A stretch of 64,000 bases of DNA. Source: Methanolobus sp. WCC4 (GTDB lineage: Archaea > Halobacteriota > Methanosarcinia > Methanosarcinales > Methanosarcinaceae). The stretch is taken from contig NZ_CP150629.1 in the NCBI RefSeq assembly GCF_038022665.1, positions 2,772,480 through 2,836,479 on the forward strand, read 5' to 3'. This document shows, one piece after another, positions 9,664 to 17,567 of this stretch (its first letter is position 1; each line of letters starts with the position of its first letter). The position numbers and the translations under genes were made by a program. The notes under the pieces are model-generated. The model was not told where the DNA came from. It searched no databases and worked only from the letters and a program-made list of their open reading frames with translations.

Positions 9664-10053
9664 GTGATGTCTGAGAATCATCATAATGACTCCCAGAAAT
9701 CCCGCGCACCTTTCCGATTATAGCAATCTTGGAACCGTCCTGGTTCGATAGAAAAGACGGTTCATTTTTCATCCTGTTGGCGCAGGCTTGCCACATTAGA
9801 AGGTATTTGCTAATATCTATTGTGTCTATATATAAGTTTCATTCGTGTTTTTTTGGTACTATATACAACTGATTTGTTTTTTATATAGTGTTGCTGAAAT
9901 CCAAATGTTTAAATATAGGTCATTCTAATTTTTTTCTATTCAGGGTGTGGCAACTCTGATATAAACTTAAATGGTTCGATTGAAATGAAATTCATCAATA
10001 TTGTTAGCATTAGCTTTAGCTGTGCGCGCGCTTCCATGAAGGAGGCCTGACAC
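9664..10053. promoter_or_regulatory. Left-end regulatory region of provirus 1 (terminator hairpin plus promoters)
   Basis: No gene is seen here. A hairpin with perfect 8-bp arms (GAACCGTC at 9732-9739, GACGGTTC at 9756-9763) is followed by a T-run and looks like a terminator. Two TATA-like elements, around 9880 (tttatatag) and 9908-9918 (tttaaatatag), precede the AbrB-rep operon; the second implies a leader of roughly 110 nt. A strong GGAGG ribosome site at 10041-10045 serves the TTG start at 10054. Confidence 0.5.
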
Positions 10054-10233
10054 TTGGCTAGAACACATTATTCTGTACGTCAGAATGATAGAGGTTTGTC
10101 TGTCTGCATTCCCAAAGAGGCAGCTGTTGCTTTAGGTATTGTCGGCCTTGATGGTACTTTATTGCAGTCTGTTGTTAAAGTTGATCTCTCTCCTGATAGG
10201 TCATCTCTGACAATCAAGCCCTATTCATGCTGA
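10054..10233 (+). CDS. Small AbrB/SpoVT-like DNA-binding protein
   Basis: A 59-residue protein read from TTG, eight nt after a perfect GGAGG ribosome site; a preceding ATG (10036) meets a stop after four codons. The sequence TLARTHYSVRQNDRGLSVCI followed by PKEAAVALGI fits the swapped-hairpin AbrB/SpoVT fold (beta strand, RGLxVxIPKE turn, LGI). Such proteins bind DNA as dimers. Three bases separate its stop from the Rep start, so the two are co-transcribed. A role controlling Rep expression or lysogeny is inference. Confidence 0.65.
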   Translation: MARTHYSVRQNDRGLSVCIPKEAAVALGIVGLDGTLLQSVVKVDLSPDRSSLTIKPYSC

Positions 10234-10236
10234 CAT

Positions 10237-11553
10237 ATGCAGCCCGAATTAAGGTCTCCTACTCCTGATTGGGAAAATATCAATCAGGACAGAGCAAAAC
10301 AAACAAAACGACATAATCGAAAGATCTCTAAACTGCACTATCCTGCAGAGTCCATAGAGGACTTTGAACCCCCTGAAGAGCGATTCGATCCTCTTACTAC
10401 TCCCATGAATAAAGGTAACTTTACAATACCTGGTGAGGGGCAAAAGCCTTGTTATTGTCATACAAGGTCGTTAACCCACATGCATAAATCTGGTAACGGT
10501 GCCGCTTCAACCTTCAAGACATGTAAACTATTGCGCTGTCCTTGTTGTGGTCAATTCAAAACCGATTCTCTCACTTTTAAAAACTCTGTTCTTGTAGAAT
10601 GTTATGCCCTGGTAACTGGTGACCGTCCATTTCGTTACATCGGTTCGATGCACACTGATGTTCAGGATAACGTCACCTTAAAAGATATCCGCAATTTCAA
10701 ACGTAACGTAAAAGATCGTGTAAAACGCCAGGGTGTAACAGCTGGTATCCAAATATTCCACCCATTCAGGTTAAAAAAGCATGTACAAGATGCAATACGT
10801 GTTCTCAATGGCGAAAATACAACATCCGGAGGCTTCTGGAGCTATGTCAGGAACCCTTCTAATATTGAAAAAATAAATGCTTATCTTGGTACTGAATATC
10901 GAAACTGGCGTGATTGTTCCAACCTTTCAATACATGTTCATGGTCTTGGATTTCCCTCTCATCAAAAGATCACCGGTGACAAAAAAGTAGTCATTCGCAA
11001 ACTGCAGAAAAAAGACGGTACTTACACACTTGAAACAACAACTGACCTTGTAAAACATATCCGTTATCTGATGACCCATGCCGGCGCGTTAACAAATGTT
11101 GATGATGAATCCCGGATGCAGGCATGTACACCCTTTGGTGATCTCCACAACTGGAAACCTGAAGAATATCTTACACAAGAAGAGATCCAGGGAATACAGG
11201 CCGACGTCTTGCAGGTCCTGAACGAGAACAGGACAAAACCCTATACATTCAATGCAAAAGGCGAACTCTGTTATCTTGGAGATGAGGCCACATCTGACGA
11301 AAAACTAAAAGATCAGGGATATTATCCCTTACATGAATTATTTGATGCTTATGATGAATTCACTGCAGAGTGTCGACAAGGCTGGTTAAGCTCGATAACC
11401 AATGAGGCTAATCTTGAATATGTGCTGTATCTGATGAGCGAACGCTCTCGAATTCTGGATGATAAAACAATACCGCAAAAACTGCGGTGTCTTTTCCTGC
11501 AGGATCTTAAAGATCCCCCTGATAGTTTTGAGATCATCGAATTAGATTGGTGA
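10237..11553 (+). CDS. HUH-endonuclease rolling-circle replication initiator
   Basis: A 438-residue protein. The HUH metal-binding motif is LSIHVHGLGF (His233, His235). The catalytic-Tyr region is LVKHIRYLMTHAG (Tyr277), spaced about 40 residues downstream as in single-Tyr archaeal plasmid and virus Reps. A Cys-rich zinc-binding segment precedes it (PCYCHTR near 72; CKLLRCPCCGQ at 96-105). Such enzymes nick the plus strand at the double-strand origin and remain covalently attached by the Tyr. A candidate origin with hairpins lies at 13650-13760. It is essential for a ssDNA virus or plasmid lifestyle and fits the inovirus-like context; no helicase domain is visible. Confidence 0.82.
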   Translation: MQPELRSPTPDWENINQDRAKQTKRHNRKISKLHYPAESIEDFEPPEERFDPLTTPMNKGNFTIPGEGQKPCYCHTRSLTHMHKSGNGAASTFKTCKLLRCPCCGQFKTDSLTFKNSVLVECYALVTGDRPFRYIGSMHTDVQDNVTLKDIRNFKRNVKDRVKRQGVTAGIQIFHPFRLKKHVQDAIRVLNGENTTSGGFWSYVRNPSNIEKINAYLGTEYRNWRDCSNLSIHVHGLGFPSHQKITGDKKVVIRKLQKKDGTYTLETTTDLVKHIRYLMTHAGALTNVDDESRMQACTPFGDLHNWKPEEYLTQEEIQGIQADVLQVLNENRTKPYTFNAKGELCYLGDEATSDEKLKDQGYYPLHELFDAYDEFTAECRQGWLSSITNEANLEYVLYLMSERSRILDDKTIPQKLRCLFLQDLKDPPDSFEIIELDW

Positions 11554-11562
11554 GGCTGGCAT

Positions 11563-11697
11563 ATGATAGAAGAAAATAAGATATGTGAATGTGGAGCACC
11601 TGCTCGACATACAAGTAAGTCCTGGGATAGGACCGTGTATAGATGTGACGAATGTTATGAGAAATATCTATCTAAACATGGGGTAAAGTGGCATTGA
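11563..11697 (+). CDS. 44-residue zinc-ribbon protein
   Basis: The ATG is 10 nt after the Rep stop, preceded by gaggctgg as a weak ribosome site. The product has two Cys pairs, CECG and CDEC, spaced 19 residues apart, typical of a single zinc ribbon, and ends VKWH. Probably a small nucleic-acid-binding accessory of the replication module; function unknown. Confidence 0.6.
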   Translation: MIEENKICECGAPARHTSKSWDRTVYRCDECYEKYLSKHGVKWH

Positions 11698-11802
11698 GTT
11701 AATCCTAATAAAAATATTAACTTTTGAGCAGGCATGTTTCTTCTTACTACTTGGCAATCAATGATTTTTTCAGACATATCATCTTTTTCCATAGGTTCAA
11801 AA

Positions 11803-13560
11803 TCACAATTTTTCTTTTGATATTTCCTTGTACTTGCCATATGCCTGTAATGCTTCTTCCTTTCTACCAAGTTCATCAAGAACAAGACCTTTATTGTACC
11901 AGGCTAAAGCAAAATCAGGATTTGCAGTTGTTGCTTTCTCATATGCCATTAATGCCTCTTCCTTTCTGTTAAGGTCCTCAAGAACAAGACCTTTATTGTA
12001 CCAGGCTGAAGCATTATTAGGATCAATTGTTGTTGCTTTTTCATATGCCTGCAGTGCTTCTTCCTTTCTGCCAAGGCCCTCAAGAACAAGACCTTTATTG
12101 TACCAGGCTAAAGCAAAATCAGGATTTGCAGTTGTTGCTTTCTCATATGCCATTAATGCCTCTTCCTTTCTGTTAAGGTCTTCAAGAACAAGACCTTTAT
12201 TGTACCAGGCTGAAGCATTATTAGGATCAATTGTTGTTGCTTTTTCATATGCCTGCAGCGCTTCTTCCTTTCTGCCAAGATCCTCAAAAACAACACCTTT
12301 ATTGTGCCAAGCTGAAGCTCCATTAGGATCGATAGTTATTGCTTTGTCATATGCTTGCAGTGCTTCTTCCTTTCTGCCAAGGTCATTGAGAACATTGCCT
12401 TTATAGTGCCAGGCTGAAACATAATCCGGGTCGATGGTTATTGCTTTGTCATATGCTTGCAGTGCTTCTTCCTTTCTGCCAAGGTCATCAAGAACAAGAC
12501 CTTTATTGTACCAGGCTAAAACATAATCCGGGTCGATAGTTATTGCTTTGTCATATGCCTGCAGTGCTTCTTCCTTTCTGCCAAGTTCAGCAAGAACAAG
12601 ACCTTTATTGTGCCAGGCTGAAACACCATTAGGATCAATCGTTATTGCTTTTTCATATGCCTGCAGTGCTTCTTCTTTTCTATCAAGGTCATCAAGAACA
12701 ATACCTTTATTGTGCCAAGCTGAAGCATCATTAGGATCAATCGTTATTGCTTTATCATATGCCTGCAGTGCTTCTTCCTTTCTGCCAAGTTCATTGAGAA
12801 TATTGCCTTTATTGTACCAAGCTTTGCCAAAATAAGGGTCAATAGATATTGCTTTGTTATTTGCTTTTAATGATTCCTCTATTCTTCCAAGAGCACTAAG
12901 GACAACACTTTTACTGGACCAAACTGCAGCATTGGCATCATTAATTTTTAAAGCCTCTTCTATACAATAGAGTGCATCTTCAAAATTGTTTTTATAAAAT
13001 TTACTTGAAGCAAGATTTAGGTAATCTGTAAAATCGAGTTCATGTCCAAATGTTTTTAACAAATCCAGTGCAGGTATTGCCGAATCAAATTTATCAATTT
13101 TAGATATTATTTCTTTAGATGGCTTATCTTCAAGGGGAATCAGACCAACTACAGATTTTATTTTTTCAATGTAATCATCTGCAAAATTTAACTTGCTTTC
13201 TAATAATTCAGATAGTTTTTCAGTTTTTGTTTCTAGTTTTTTCCATTTCCTGTATTCAAAACCAAGAATAGCTCCACCGATAGTGAATAATATTGCAATT
13301 AATGCTATCAAAGCTGTTATTGCAGTAAGGATTGCGTTCAGTATTGACAAAGAACGATCCAGGTTTTGATTTGCTAATAACAAATATTGATTTTCATTAG
13401 TACTTTGTAGCCCTATATTATCTGAAGATGAAAATGAAATATTGCTGATATTTGAAGATAGATTTTCCTTATACGATGAATTATTATATGCTAGTGCAGA
13501 ATTCATGATAATTGATATAATTAAACATAAGATTACTGTCTTACATAAGGAAAATCTCAT
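11803..13560 (-). CDS. Membrane-anchored TPR-repeat protein
   Basis: A 585-residue protein with a signal-peptide-like N terminus (residues 1-24), an Asn/Ser-rich stretch, and a strong TM helix (about 78-105, ILTAITALIALIAILFTIGG). A charged coiled segment follows, then roughly twelve 34-residue tetratricopeptide repeats with the consensus AWYNKGLVLEDLGRKEEALQ. TPR arrays are protein-interaction scaffolds. Only the cytosolic or extracellular side of the array is uncertain; one TM after a cleaved signal would put the repeats inside. The C-terminal repeats show 204-bp units repeated almost perfectly in the DNA, meaning recent expansion. It is transcribed against the replication genes and is probably cargo or a host-interaction factor. 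Confidence 0.8.
   Translation of the reverse strand: MRFSLCKTVILCLIISIIMNSALAYNNSSYKENLSSNISNISFSSSDNIGLQSTNENQYLLLANQNLDRSLSILNAILTAITALIALIAILFTIGGAILGFEYRKWKKLETKTEKLSELLESKLNFADDYIEKIKSVVGLIPLEDKPSKEIISKIDKFDSAIPALDLLKTFGHELDFTDYLNLASSKFYKNNFEDALYCIEEALKINDANAAVWSSKSVVLSALGRIEESLKANNKAISIDPYFGKAWYNKGNILNELGRKEEALQAYDKAITIDPNDASAWHNKGIVLDDLDRKEEALQAYEKAITIDPNGVSAWHNKGLVLAELGRKEEALQAYDKAITIDPDYVLAWYNKGLVLDDLGRKEEALQAYDKAITIDPDYVSAWHYKGNVLNDLGRKEEALQAYDKAITIDPNGASAWHNKGVVFEDLGRKEEALQAYEKATTIDPNNASAWYNKGLVLEDLNRKEEALMAYEKATTANPDFALAWYNKGLVLEGLGRKEEALQAYEKATTIDPNNASAWYNKGLVLEDLNRKEEALMAYEKATTANPDFALAWYNKGLVLDELGRKEEALQAYGKYKEISKEKL
11884..12291. repeat. Two tandem 204-bp repeats inside the TPR gene
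   Basis: Units 11884-12087 and 12088-12291 match almost base for base, each encoding two TPR motifs (a PDFALAWYNKG and an IDPNNASAWYNKG type). Further, more diverged 102-bp units continue to about 12900. The near identity at silent sites indicates a recent duplication rather than selection for protein sequence alone. Confidence 0.8.
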
Positions 13561-13950
13561 ACCGACTAATAAACTTTGTATAATATATAAGTTATGAACT
13601 CTTATACTATCGAATACATCAATCCAAGTATTTCCAAAGTATCTAAAATCCTGTGGCTAGAAGCAGCTCATCATGTACCAATACATTAGCCACCTATCCC
13701 GTAACAATAGCAAGGGTGTGAGCGGAGAGGGGCCGACTGGCCGAGCCCCTCGGGAGCGGAACCCTGCCCGAAGTTTTTGCTAGCCCTGACCTTGCTTTAA
13801 ACTAAAATTCCTATTCAAAATTTAATCGTATATCCGTTCAGTTCATCATCCTTACAGTCCTTACTTTAATCGAACTCCCTTTACGCTTCTGTTTCTCATT
13901 CCTTCTAAACTCGTTTTGTGTGTGTAACTATACTCACATAAAAATTCATG
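13561..13950. promoter_or_regulatory. Gene-free region with two hairpins; candidate rolling-circle origin
   Basis: About 440 nt without a gene lie between the divergent TPR gene and the structural operon. Hairpin 1 has arms GTGGCTA (13653-13659) and TAGCCAC (13687-13693). Hairpin 2 has arms GAGGGGC (13727-13733) and GCCCCTC (13745-13751) in a GC-rich patch (about 13710-13790) unlike the AT-rich surroundings. A GC-rich structured block beside the structural genes of a ssDNA replicon is the expected look of a double-strand origin or packaging signal. The assignment is inference. Confidence 0.45.
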
Positions 13951-13993
13951 TTTAAATATCCCTTCTCTCAAACTCGTGATTACCCGAAGGAGG
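13951..13993 (+). promoter_or_regulatory. Promoter and ribosome site of the structural operon
   Basis: A TATA box tttaaatat lies at 13951-13959, followed about 30 nt later by a strong ribosome site (GGAGGG, 13988-13993) and the ATG at 13999. This predicts a leader of about 20 nt and one transcript through the 14-16.6 kb coat-type genes. Confidence 0.6.
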
Positions 13994-13998
13994 GTGAC

Positions 13999-14247
13999 AT
14001 GATGAAAGACAAAGAAGTTAAAACACTAGTTTTCATGGGCGGTTCCATTGACATAAAAGCCCAGGGTGAGTTCACCAACGATAAAAATGAGGTCGTTAAA
14101 TATGCTCCAAAAATAGACGTGAGCACCATTGTAGACCATAAAGGCATAATCAAGCCTGAGATCTTCAACAACATGCTCGATGCATTGAGCAAGGATACCG
14201 ATGCAAAACAGGCCATAAAAGAGCTTGCTTCCTGGAAACCCAACTAA
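13999..14247 (+). CDS. Small soluble protein, first gene of the structural operon
   Basis: An 82-residue protein from the ATG at 13999 (MM start, placed 5-8 nt after GGAGGG). It is acidic/basic mixed, with no TM: VKTLVFMGGSIDIKAQGEF, then VVKYAPKIDVSTIVD and a helical C terminus ending ASWKPN. Not recognised. Its position at the head of the operon matches where inoviruses encode the ssDNA-binding protein or a small regulator, but there is no sequence proof. Confidence 0.6.
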   Translation: MMKDKEVKTLVFMGGSIDIKAQGEFTNDKNEVVKYAPKIDVSTIVDHKGIIKPEIFNNMLDALSKDTDAKQAIKELASWKPN

Positions 14248-14271
14248 CTCCACCGATGAGAGGGCCACCGT

Positions 14272-15618
14272 ATGCCAACCATCAAACCTATACTCTTTTT
14301 TCTGGCCCTCTTACTCTTCATAGTTCCTGCATCTGCCAACGTTTTCCATAATGCTGATTTTAGTGCCGGAACATTGACTAATTGGTCTTCTTCAAGCTCA
14401 GGTTACACTGGGGGTTCTGTTGGTGTTATTTCTGGTTCAGCATACATTAACCACTATGCTGAAAGAACAGGAAGTTCTTCTAAATCAGGATATCATGAAA
14501 TATACCAACCTGTTGATTTTTCCAAAGTGACCGGAGATACATTAAGTTTTGATTTTAAATGTTCTGAGATCACATATGGCGGATACGGTAAATTCTATGT
14601 TTATGTTGGTACCACTTTAGTTTACTCTTATAGTTCTACTGTTTCGTGGACTCATGTAGATGTTGATCTAAGTCCTTATTCTTTCACAGGAACACAAAAC
14701 ATTAGATTCCAGTCTTATGGTTATTCTTCCTCATTATATGAGTCAGGAGGCATGAACAGTAATGTTGATAATGTTAATTTAGAAGGTACTCCATACGATG
14801 AGGAAGTACCTAATAACAACCTTGTAGAATTCGCCTATGATGAAGAACAGCCTGATACCTGGATAGATGTATCCTATTACATCGATGACCTGCAGGAAAG
14901 TACATCAGAATTTGATGGTTATGTAACTCTTGATCACGACTATTCCTATTATCTTGAATTCGACTATGACACCGAGCCTGTTCAGGTAACTTTACCTTTT
15001 ACCCTTAACTCTGCATCCGGTACGAAGCAGTTCCTGACCCCTGCATTTCCATCTTACCCTGACACAGTCGAGGTATCCCTGGTAGAGCTATACAGAGTAA
15101 CACAAACATGGTCCGGCCTCTCAACTGTCATAGAGGAAACTGAAACTACCCTGGCAACCGATACCCTGACCGTTACAACATCGGCAAACAACACGAACAA
15201 CGAGACATTACCCGAAGAACCTGAAGAACCAGAGGAACCTGAAGACCCTATACTTGATCCTCCGGAAATGCCTGATGATCCTTTCCAGGACGGAACAGAA
15301 GAGAACAACGAAACAGGGTCCTACAACTCCACATTCCTGAGCGGATATTATGGTTCTGTAGATTCCGTTGCTAACTACCTGTTCCAACCTACCGAGAACG
15401 GATTCACCTTTCTTATGTATCCGGTGAATGCCATTAACGATTCCATCAATAGTGCAAACACATACCTTCTATCCTCAACTGCTGAAATGCAGGGATACAA
15501 CCCTATTGTAGCCACCATATTTGCACCTGTAGTTAATTCAATGCCTCCAAAGGTTCAGGCTTTGATAACTTATAATCTGGTCTGGCTGATGGTTCTGATG
15601 ATCTTCAAGAGGAAATGA
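14272..15618 (+). CDS. Secreted, C-terminally anchored surface protein (pIII-like adsorption candidate)
   Basis: A 448-residue protein. The signal peptide is residues 1-22 (ILFFLALLLFIVPASA). A Ser/Tyr/Gly-rich beta domain (about 23-175) opens NVFHNADFSAGTLTNW, like jelly-roll carbohydrate-binding modules. A second beta domain (about 180-290) is followed by an acidic Pro/Glu linker (PEEPEEPEEPED near 308-320). The C-terminal hydrophobic anchor (LITYNLVWLMVLMIF) ends in a KRK tail. Signal, N-terminal receptor-binding modules, flexible linker and C-terminal anchor are the architecture of inovirus pIII. It overlaps the following gene by ATGA. Binding to a cell-surface glycan is inference. Confidence 0.7.
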   Translation: MPTIKPILFFLALLLFIVPASANVFHNADFSAGTLTNWSSSSSGYTGGSVGVISGSAYINHYAERTGSSSKSGYHEIYQPVDFSKVTGDTLSFDFKCSEITYGGYGKFYVYVGTTLVYSYSSTVSWTHVDVDLSPYSFTGTQNIRFQSYGYSSSLYESGGMNSNVDNVNLEGTPYDEEVPNNNLVEFAYDEEQPDTWIDVSYYIDDLQESTSEFDGYVTLDHDYSYYLEFDYDTEPVQVTLPFTLNSASGTKQFLTPAFPSYPDTVEVSLVELYRVTQTWSGLSTVIEETETTLATDTLTVTTSANNTNNETLPEEPEEPEEPEDPILDPPEMPDDPFQDGTEENNETGSYNSTFLSGYYGSVDSVANYLFQPTENGFTFLMYPVNAINDSINSANTYLLSSTAEMQGYNPIVATIFAPVVNSMPPKVQALITYNLVWLMVLMIFKRK

Positions 15619-15926
15619 CCATGAGCTTACTTGATATTGACTTTGAACAGTTCCTCAGTGAACTTCTGTATGCTCTCCTTTATCCCCTTAAGGTCATATT
15701 CAGCCATTTGACAAACATAATTCAGATCATAATAGGTTCTTTCGTTGGCCTCATAGATTCCCTCTTCACCTTCTTTGATTCCCTGTACTCTCTGGTCAGT
15801 ACCTTTGTCAGTCTCTGGATGCCTTCTCCCTGGATCCTTCTAATCCTGTTAATGCTCACTATTGTCTTTTTATTGCGTATCTACTGGTTCTTTAAGGACG
15901 TTGAGATACTGGGGAACAAGATATGA
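15615..15926 (+). CDS. Hydrophobic minor coat candidate (pVI-like)
   Basis: A 103-residue protein with three hydrophobic stretches (about 11-35, 37-60, 75-95). It starts at the ATG overlapping the upstream TGA; the ATG two codons later (15621) is equally placed after GAGG. It is nearly all membrane-embedded, with a short C-terminal tail FKDVEILGNKI. Directly downstream of the pIII-like gene is where pVI lies in filamentous phages. Translationally coupled at both ends (ATGA overlaps). No sequence family recognised. Confidence 0.6.
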   Translation: MTMSLLDIDFEQFLSELLYALLYPLKVIFSHLTNIIQIIIGSFVGLIDSLFTFFDSLYSLVSTFVSLWMPSPWILLILLMLTIVFLLRIYWFFKDVEILGNKI

Positions 15927-16117
15927 GCGACTTTCTGCTAGCATTTGGATTTTTCCTCAATGTTATTGTAATGCTCTTCCAGATGCTTGACAATGTCATC
16001 ATCTTTGATACTCATACAGTCCTTGACCTCTTACTCGCTTTTGAATTTGTAGGTGTCACCCTGTGGGGTATCTTTGAACTTATCGATGACAACTCGAAAC
16101 ATTCGGAGGACTCTTAA
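15923..16117 (+). CDS. 64-residue two-TM protein of the coat cluster
   Basis: Overlaps the upstream gene by ATGA and the next by TAATG. Two hydrophobic helices (FLLAFGFFLNVIVMLFQM and LLLAFEFVGVTLWGIFEL) and an acidic C terminus ending SKHSEDS. Probably a virion or assembly membrane protein; not recognised. Confidence 0.6.
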   Translation: MSDFLLAFGFFLNVIVMLFQMLDNVIIFDTHTVLDLLLAFEFVGVTLWGIFELIDDNSKHSEDS

Positions 16118-16278
16118 TGACCTTTCAACTCGCTGACAATCTCTTCAATTCAACTATTGCAACCTCATCCTATCCATGGGGTCAGGATGTGATCATCGCT
16201 TTACTGTTAGTGATAGCATTCTGTGAATTATTACAAACCTTCTACATGCTCTACAGGAGGACTTCTAACAATGACTAG
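16117..16278 (+). CDS. 53-residue single-TM coat-type protein
   Basis: Starts in a TAATG overlap, with GGAGG at 16105-16109 as ribosome site. A short polar N terminus (MTFQLADNLFNSTIATSSYP), one TM (VIIALLLVIAFCELLQTFYM) and a basic tail LYRRTSNND. This N-out, basic-C-in design is that of inovirus coat proteins. Its stop overlaps the next start by eight bases. Confidence 0.6.
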   Translation: MTFQLADNLFNSTIATSSYPWGQDVIIALLLVIAFCELLQTFYMLYRRTSNND

Positions 16279-16441
16279 TAACGTAATGCCGCTTATCTAT
16301 GATTTCCTTGGTACTCCTACATCAGATGTGACTTACATCATCTGCATGCTTGTAGCTGGCTGCTTCCTTGTTCTCGTCTTTGTAGGCGTAATTGATCTTT
16401 TCAAGCTCATTGGTTCACACATAGGAAATGGGGGGAGGTGA
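16271..16441 (+). CDS. 56-residue single-TM coat-type protein
   Basis: The ATG at 16271 has GGAGG at 16256-16260; an upstream in-frame ATG (16223) lies inside the previous gene and lacks a site. Short N terminus, TM YIICMLVAGCFLVLVFVGV, then DLFKLIGSHIGNGGR. Resembles pVIII-type major coat in size and topology; one of two best candidates with the next gene. Confidence 0.62.
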   Translation: MTSNVMPLIYDFLGTPTSDVTYIICMLVAGCFLVLVFVGVIDLFKLIGSHIGNGGR

Positions 16442-16450
16442 GAAAGTAGA

Positions 16451-16624
16451 ATGGGAACCCAAGAAATGCTCGATAACCTGTCAATAGTGATCATCTGGTT
16501 CATCGGTATTGCAACCGATGTAATGATGCTATTCCTTGAAATGCCTCTTGTCATTTTCACAGCTGCTGCAGTTGTTGGTATGGCATTTGCTCTTGTGCGT
16601 AAGTTCTTCAGAGCTAAGAAATAA
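16451..16624 (+). CDS. 57-residue single-TM protein, best major-coat (pVIII-like) candidate
   Basis: Preceded by GGGGGAGGTG (16431-16440). It has an acidic N terminus (MGTQEMLDNLS), a long hydrophobic core to about residue 46, and a basic C terminus ALVRKFFRAKK. The acidic start, membrane core and Lys/Arg tail that faces DNA are the hallmarks of filamentous major coat proteins such as pVIII. It is the last gene before a strong hairpin, so it would sit at the 3' end of a stabilised transcript, as pVIII does. No cleavable signal is apparent. Confidence 0.65.
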   Translation: MGTQEMLDNLSIVIIWFIGIATDVMMLFLEMPLVIFTAAAVVGMAFALVRKFFRAKK

Positions 16625-16722
16625 CGTCGGGTCATGTGGAACTCTTGAACCTTACTGATCATTTGGTTCTCGGGGTCTGCATGACCGACGTCAAAAGTCC
16701 AGGGCAATGTAAGCATTGCCCT
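16624..16722. terminator. Double hairpin between coat cluster and Zot gene
   Basis: The first structure has 12-bp arms with one bulged G: 16624-16636 against 16680-16691. The second is a perfect 9-bp stem with a 4-nt loop (AGGGCAATG at 16701-16709, CATTGCCCT at 16714-16722). There is no long T-run. It could end or attenuate the coat transcript, or be the hairpin packaging signal typical of filamentous ssDNA genomes. Confidence 0.6.
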
Positions 16723-16755
16723 AGACGTACTTAATATCCAATTTTAGGTGATGTT

Positions 16756-17475
16756 ATGATCTATATTTATTGGGCTCCTCCCAGGAAAGGTAAGACCTTT
16801 ACCTGTACTGCAGAAGCACTGCAGAGAATGGAAGAGGTCCACAAGAAGAGATTGAAAGACCCTGATTTTAAAGGTAGGGTATTCTCCAATTATCCCATTG
16901 AGCACTCTAAACTCGGCTTCTGTGATGTCTGGAAGCCTGAATATGTATATCTCCCTATCTATGATAGCTACATTTTCATAGACGAAGCATACAGGGACTT
17001 TAACAGCAGGAAACATAAGAGTTTCACAGATGATGAACACCTGTTCTTTTCCACCAATGGCCATAACGGAAATGACATAAACCTGATAGCTCAGAATCCT
17101 GCAAGGATCGATCTGGTCATACGTGAAATGACTGATACCTTCTTCTATGTAAAAAAGACCGAGATCCCCTTAATTGGTCGTCCTCTCTGGTTCACTATCG
17201 ATGCATACCTTACAGAAGATGACTTCAAACGCAGACACCAGGATAAAGAGGCCATGTATAACAGGTCTCGTTTAAGGTTCTCCGTCAAGGTTGCAAGGGC
17301 ATATGATACTCACTATTTCCGTAAAGAGTGCGATGAAGAACCAACCTTCCTTAATTGGTCTGAAGAATTGGGAATCGATCCAGGTAACAGGAAACCTGAA
17401 AGACCATTTTTGCAAAATGCTATCGGCAGAATAAAAGACAGGTTCTCTTCTCCGGAGCTGGTGACAGATGAATGA
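16756..17475 (+). CDS. Zot/pI-like morphogenesis ATPase
   Basis: A 239-residue protein. Walker A is WAPPRKGKT (residues 6-14); Walker B is SYIFIDEAYRDF (71-82, Asp76-Glu77). The following FSTNGHNGNDINLIAQNPARIDLVIRE matches the Zot domain pattern (R-H-x-G-D-I/ITQ region) of inovirus gene I proteins. Unlike most pI proteins it has no TM helix after the ATPase domain; the 77-residue TM protein just downstream may supply the membrane part. It drives coat extrusion at the membrane in filamentous phages. This is the strongest single marker that the provirus is inovirus-like. Confidence 0.8.
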   Translation: MIYIYWAPPRKGKTFTCTAEALQRMEEVHKKRLKDPDFKGRVFSNYPIEHSKLGFCDVWKPEYVYLPIYDSYIFIDEAYRDFNSRKHKSFTDDEHLFFSTNGHNGNDINLIAQNPARIDLVIREMTDTFFYVKKTEIPLIGRPLWFTIDAYLTEDDFKRRHQDKEAMYNRSRLRFSVKVARAYDTHYFRKECDEEPTFLNWSEELGIDPGNRKPERPFLQNAIGRIKDRFSSPELVTDE

Positions 17476-17566
17476 GGATCTTATGTTCTTACAAGGCCTC
17501 TGGCATCTCCTGTCTTTGACCTTTTCCGAGATATCGTTTAAAATTCGTTCTTACTGGAAGCGATGA
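17468..17566 (+). CDS. Possible 32-residue protein overlapping the end of the Zot gene
   Basis: The ATG lies inside the last codons of the Zot gene and the TGA ends one base before the next ATG. The product is MNEDLMFLQGLWHLLSLTFS followed by a basic tail ending SYWKR. Hydrophobic middle plus basic end fits the coat-type pattern, but the length makes it uncertain. Confidence 0.35.
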   Translation: MNEDLMFLQGLWHLLSLTFSEISFKIRSYWKR

Positions 17567-17567
17567 A

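Noticed and set aside
11828-12835. Long open frames on the strand opposite the TPR gene, and regular 102-bp periodicity resembling a CRISPR array
   Set aside because: The periodicity is explained by 34-residue TPR codons on the minus strand; repeats are contiguous, with no unique spacers.
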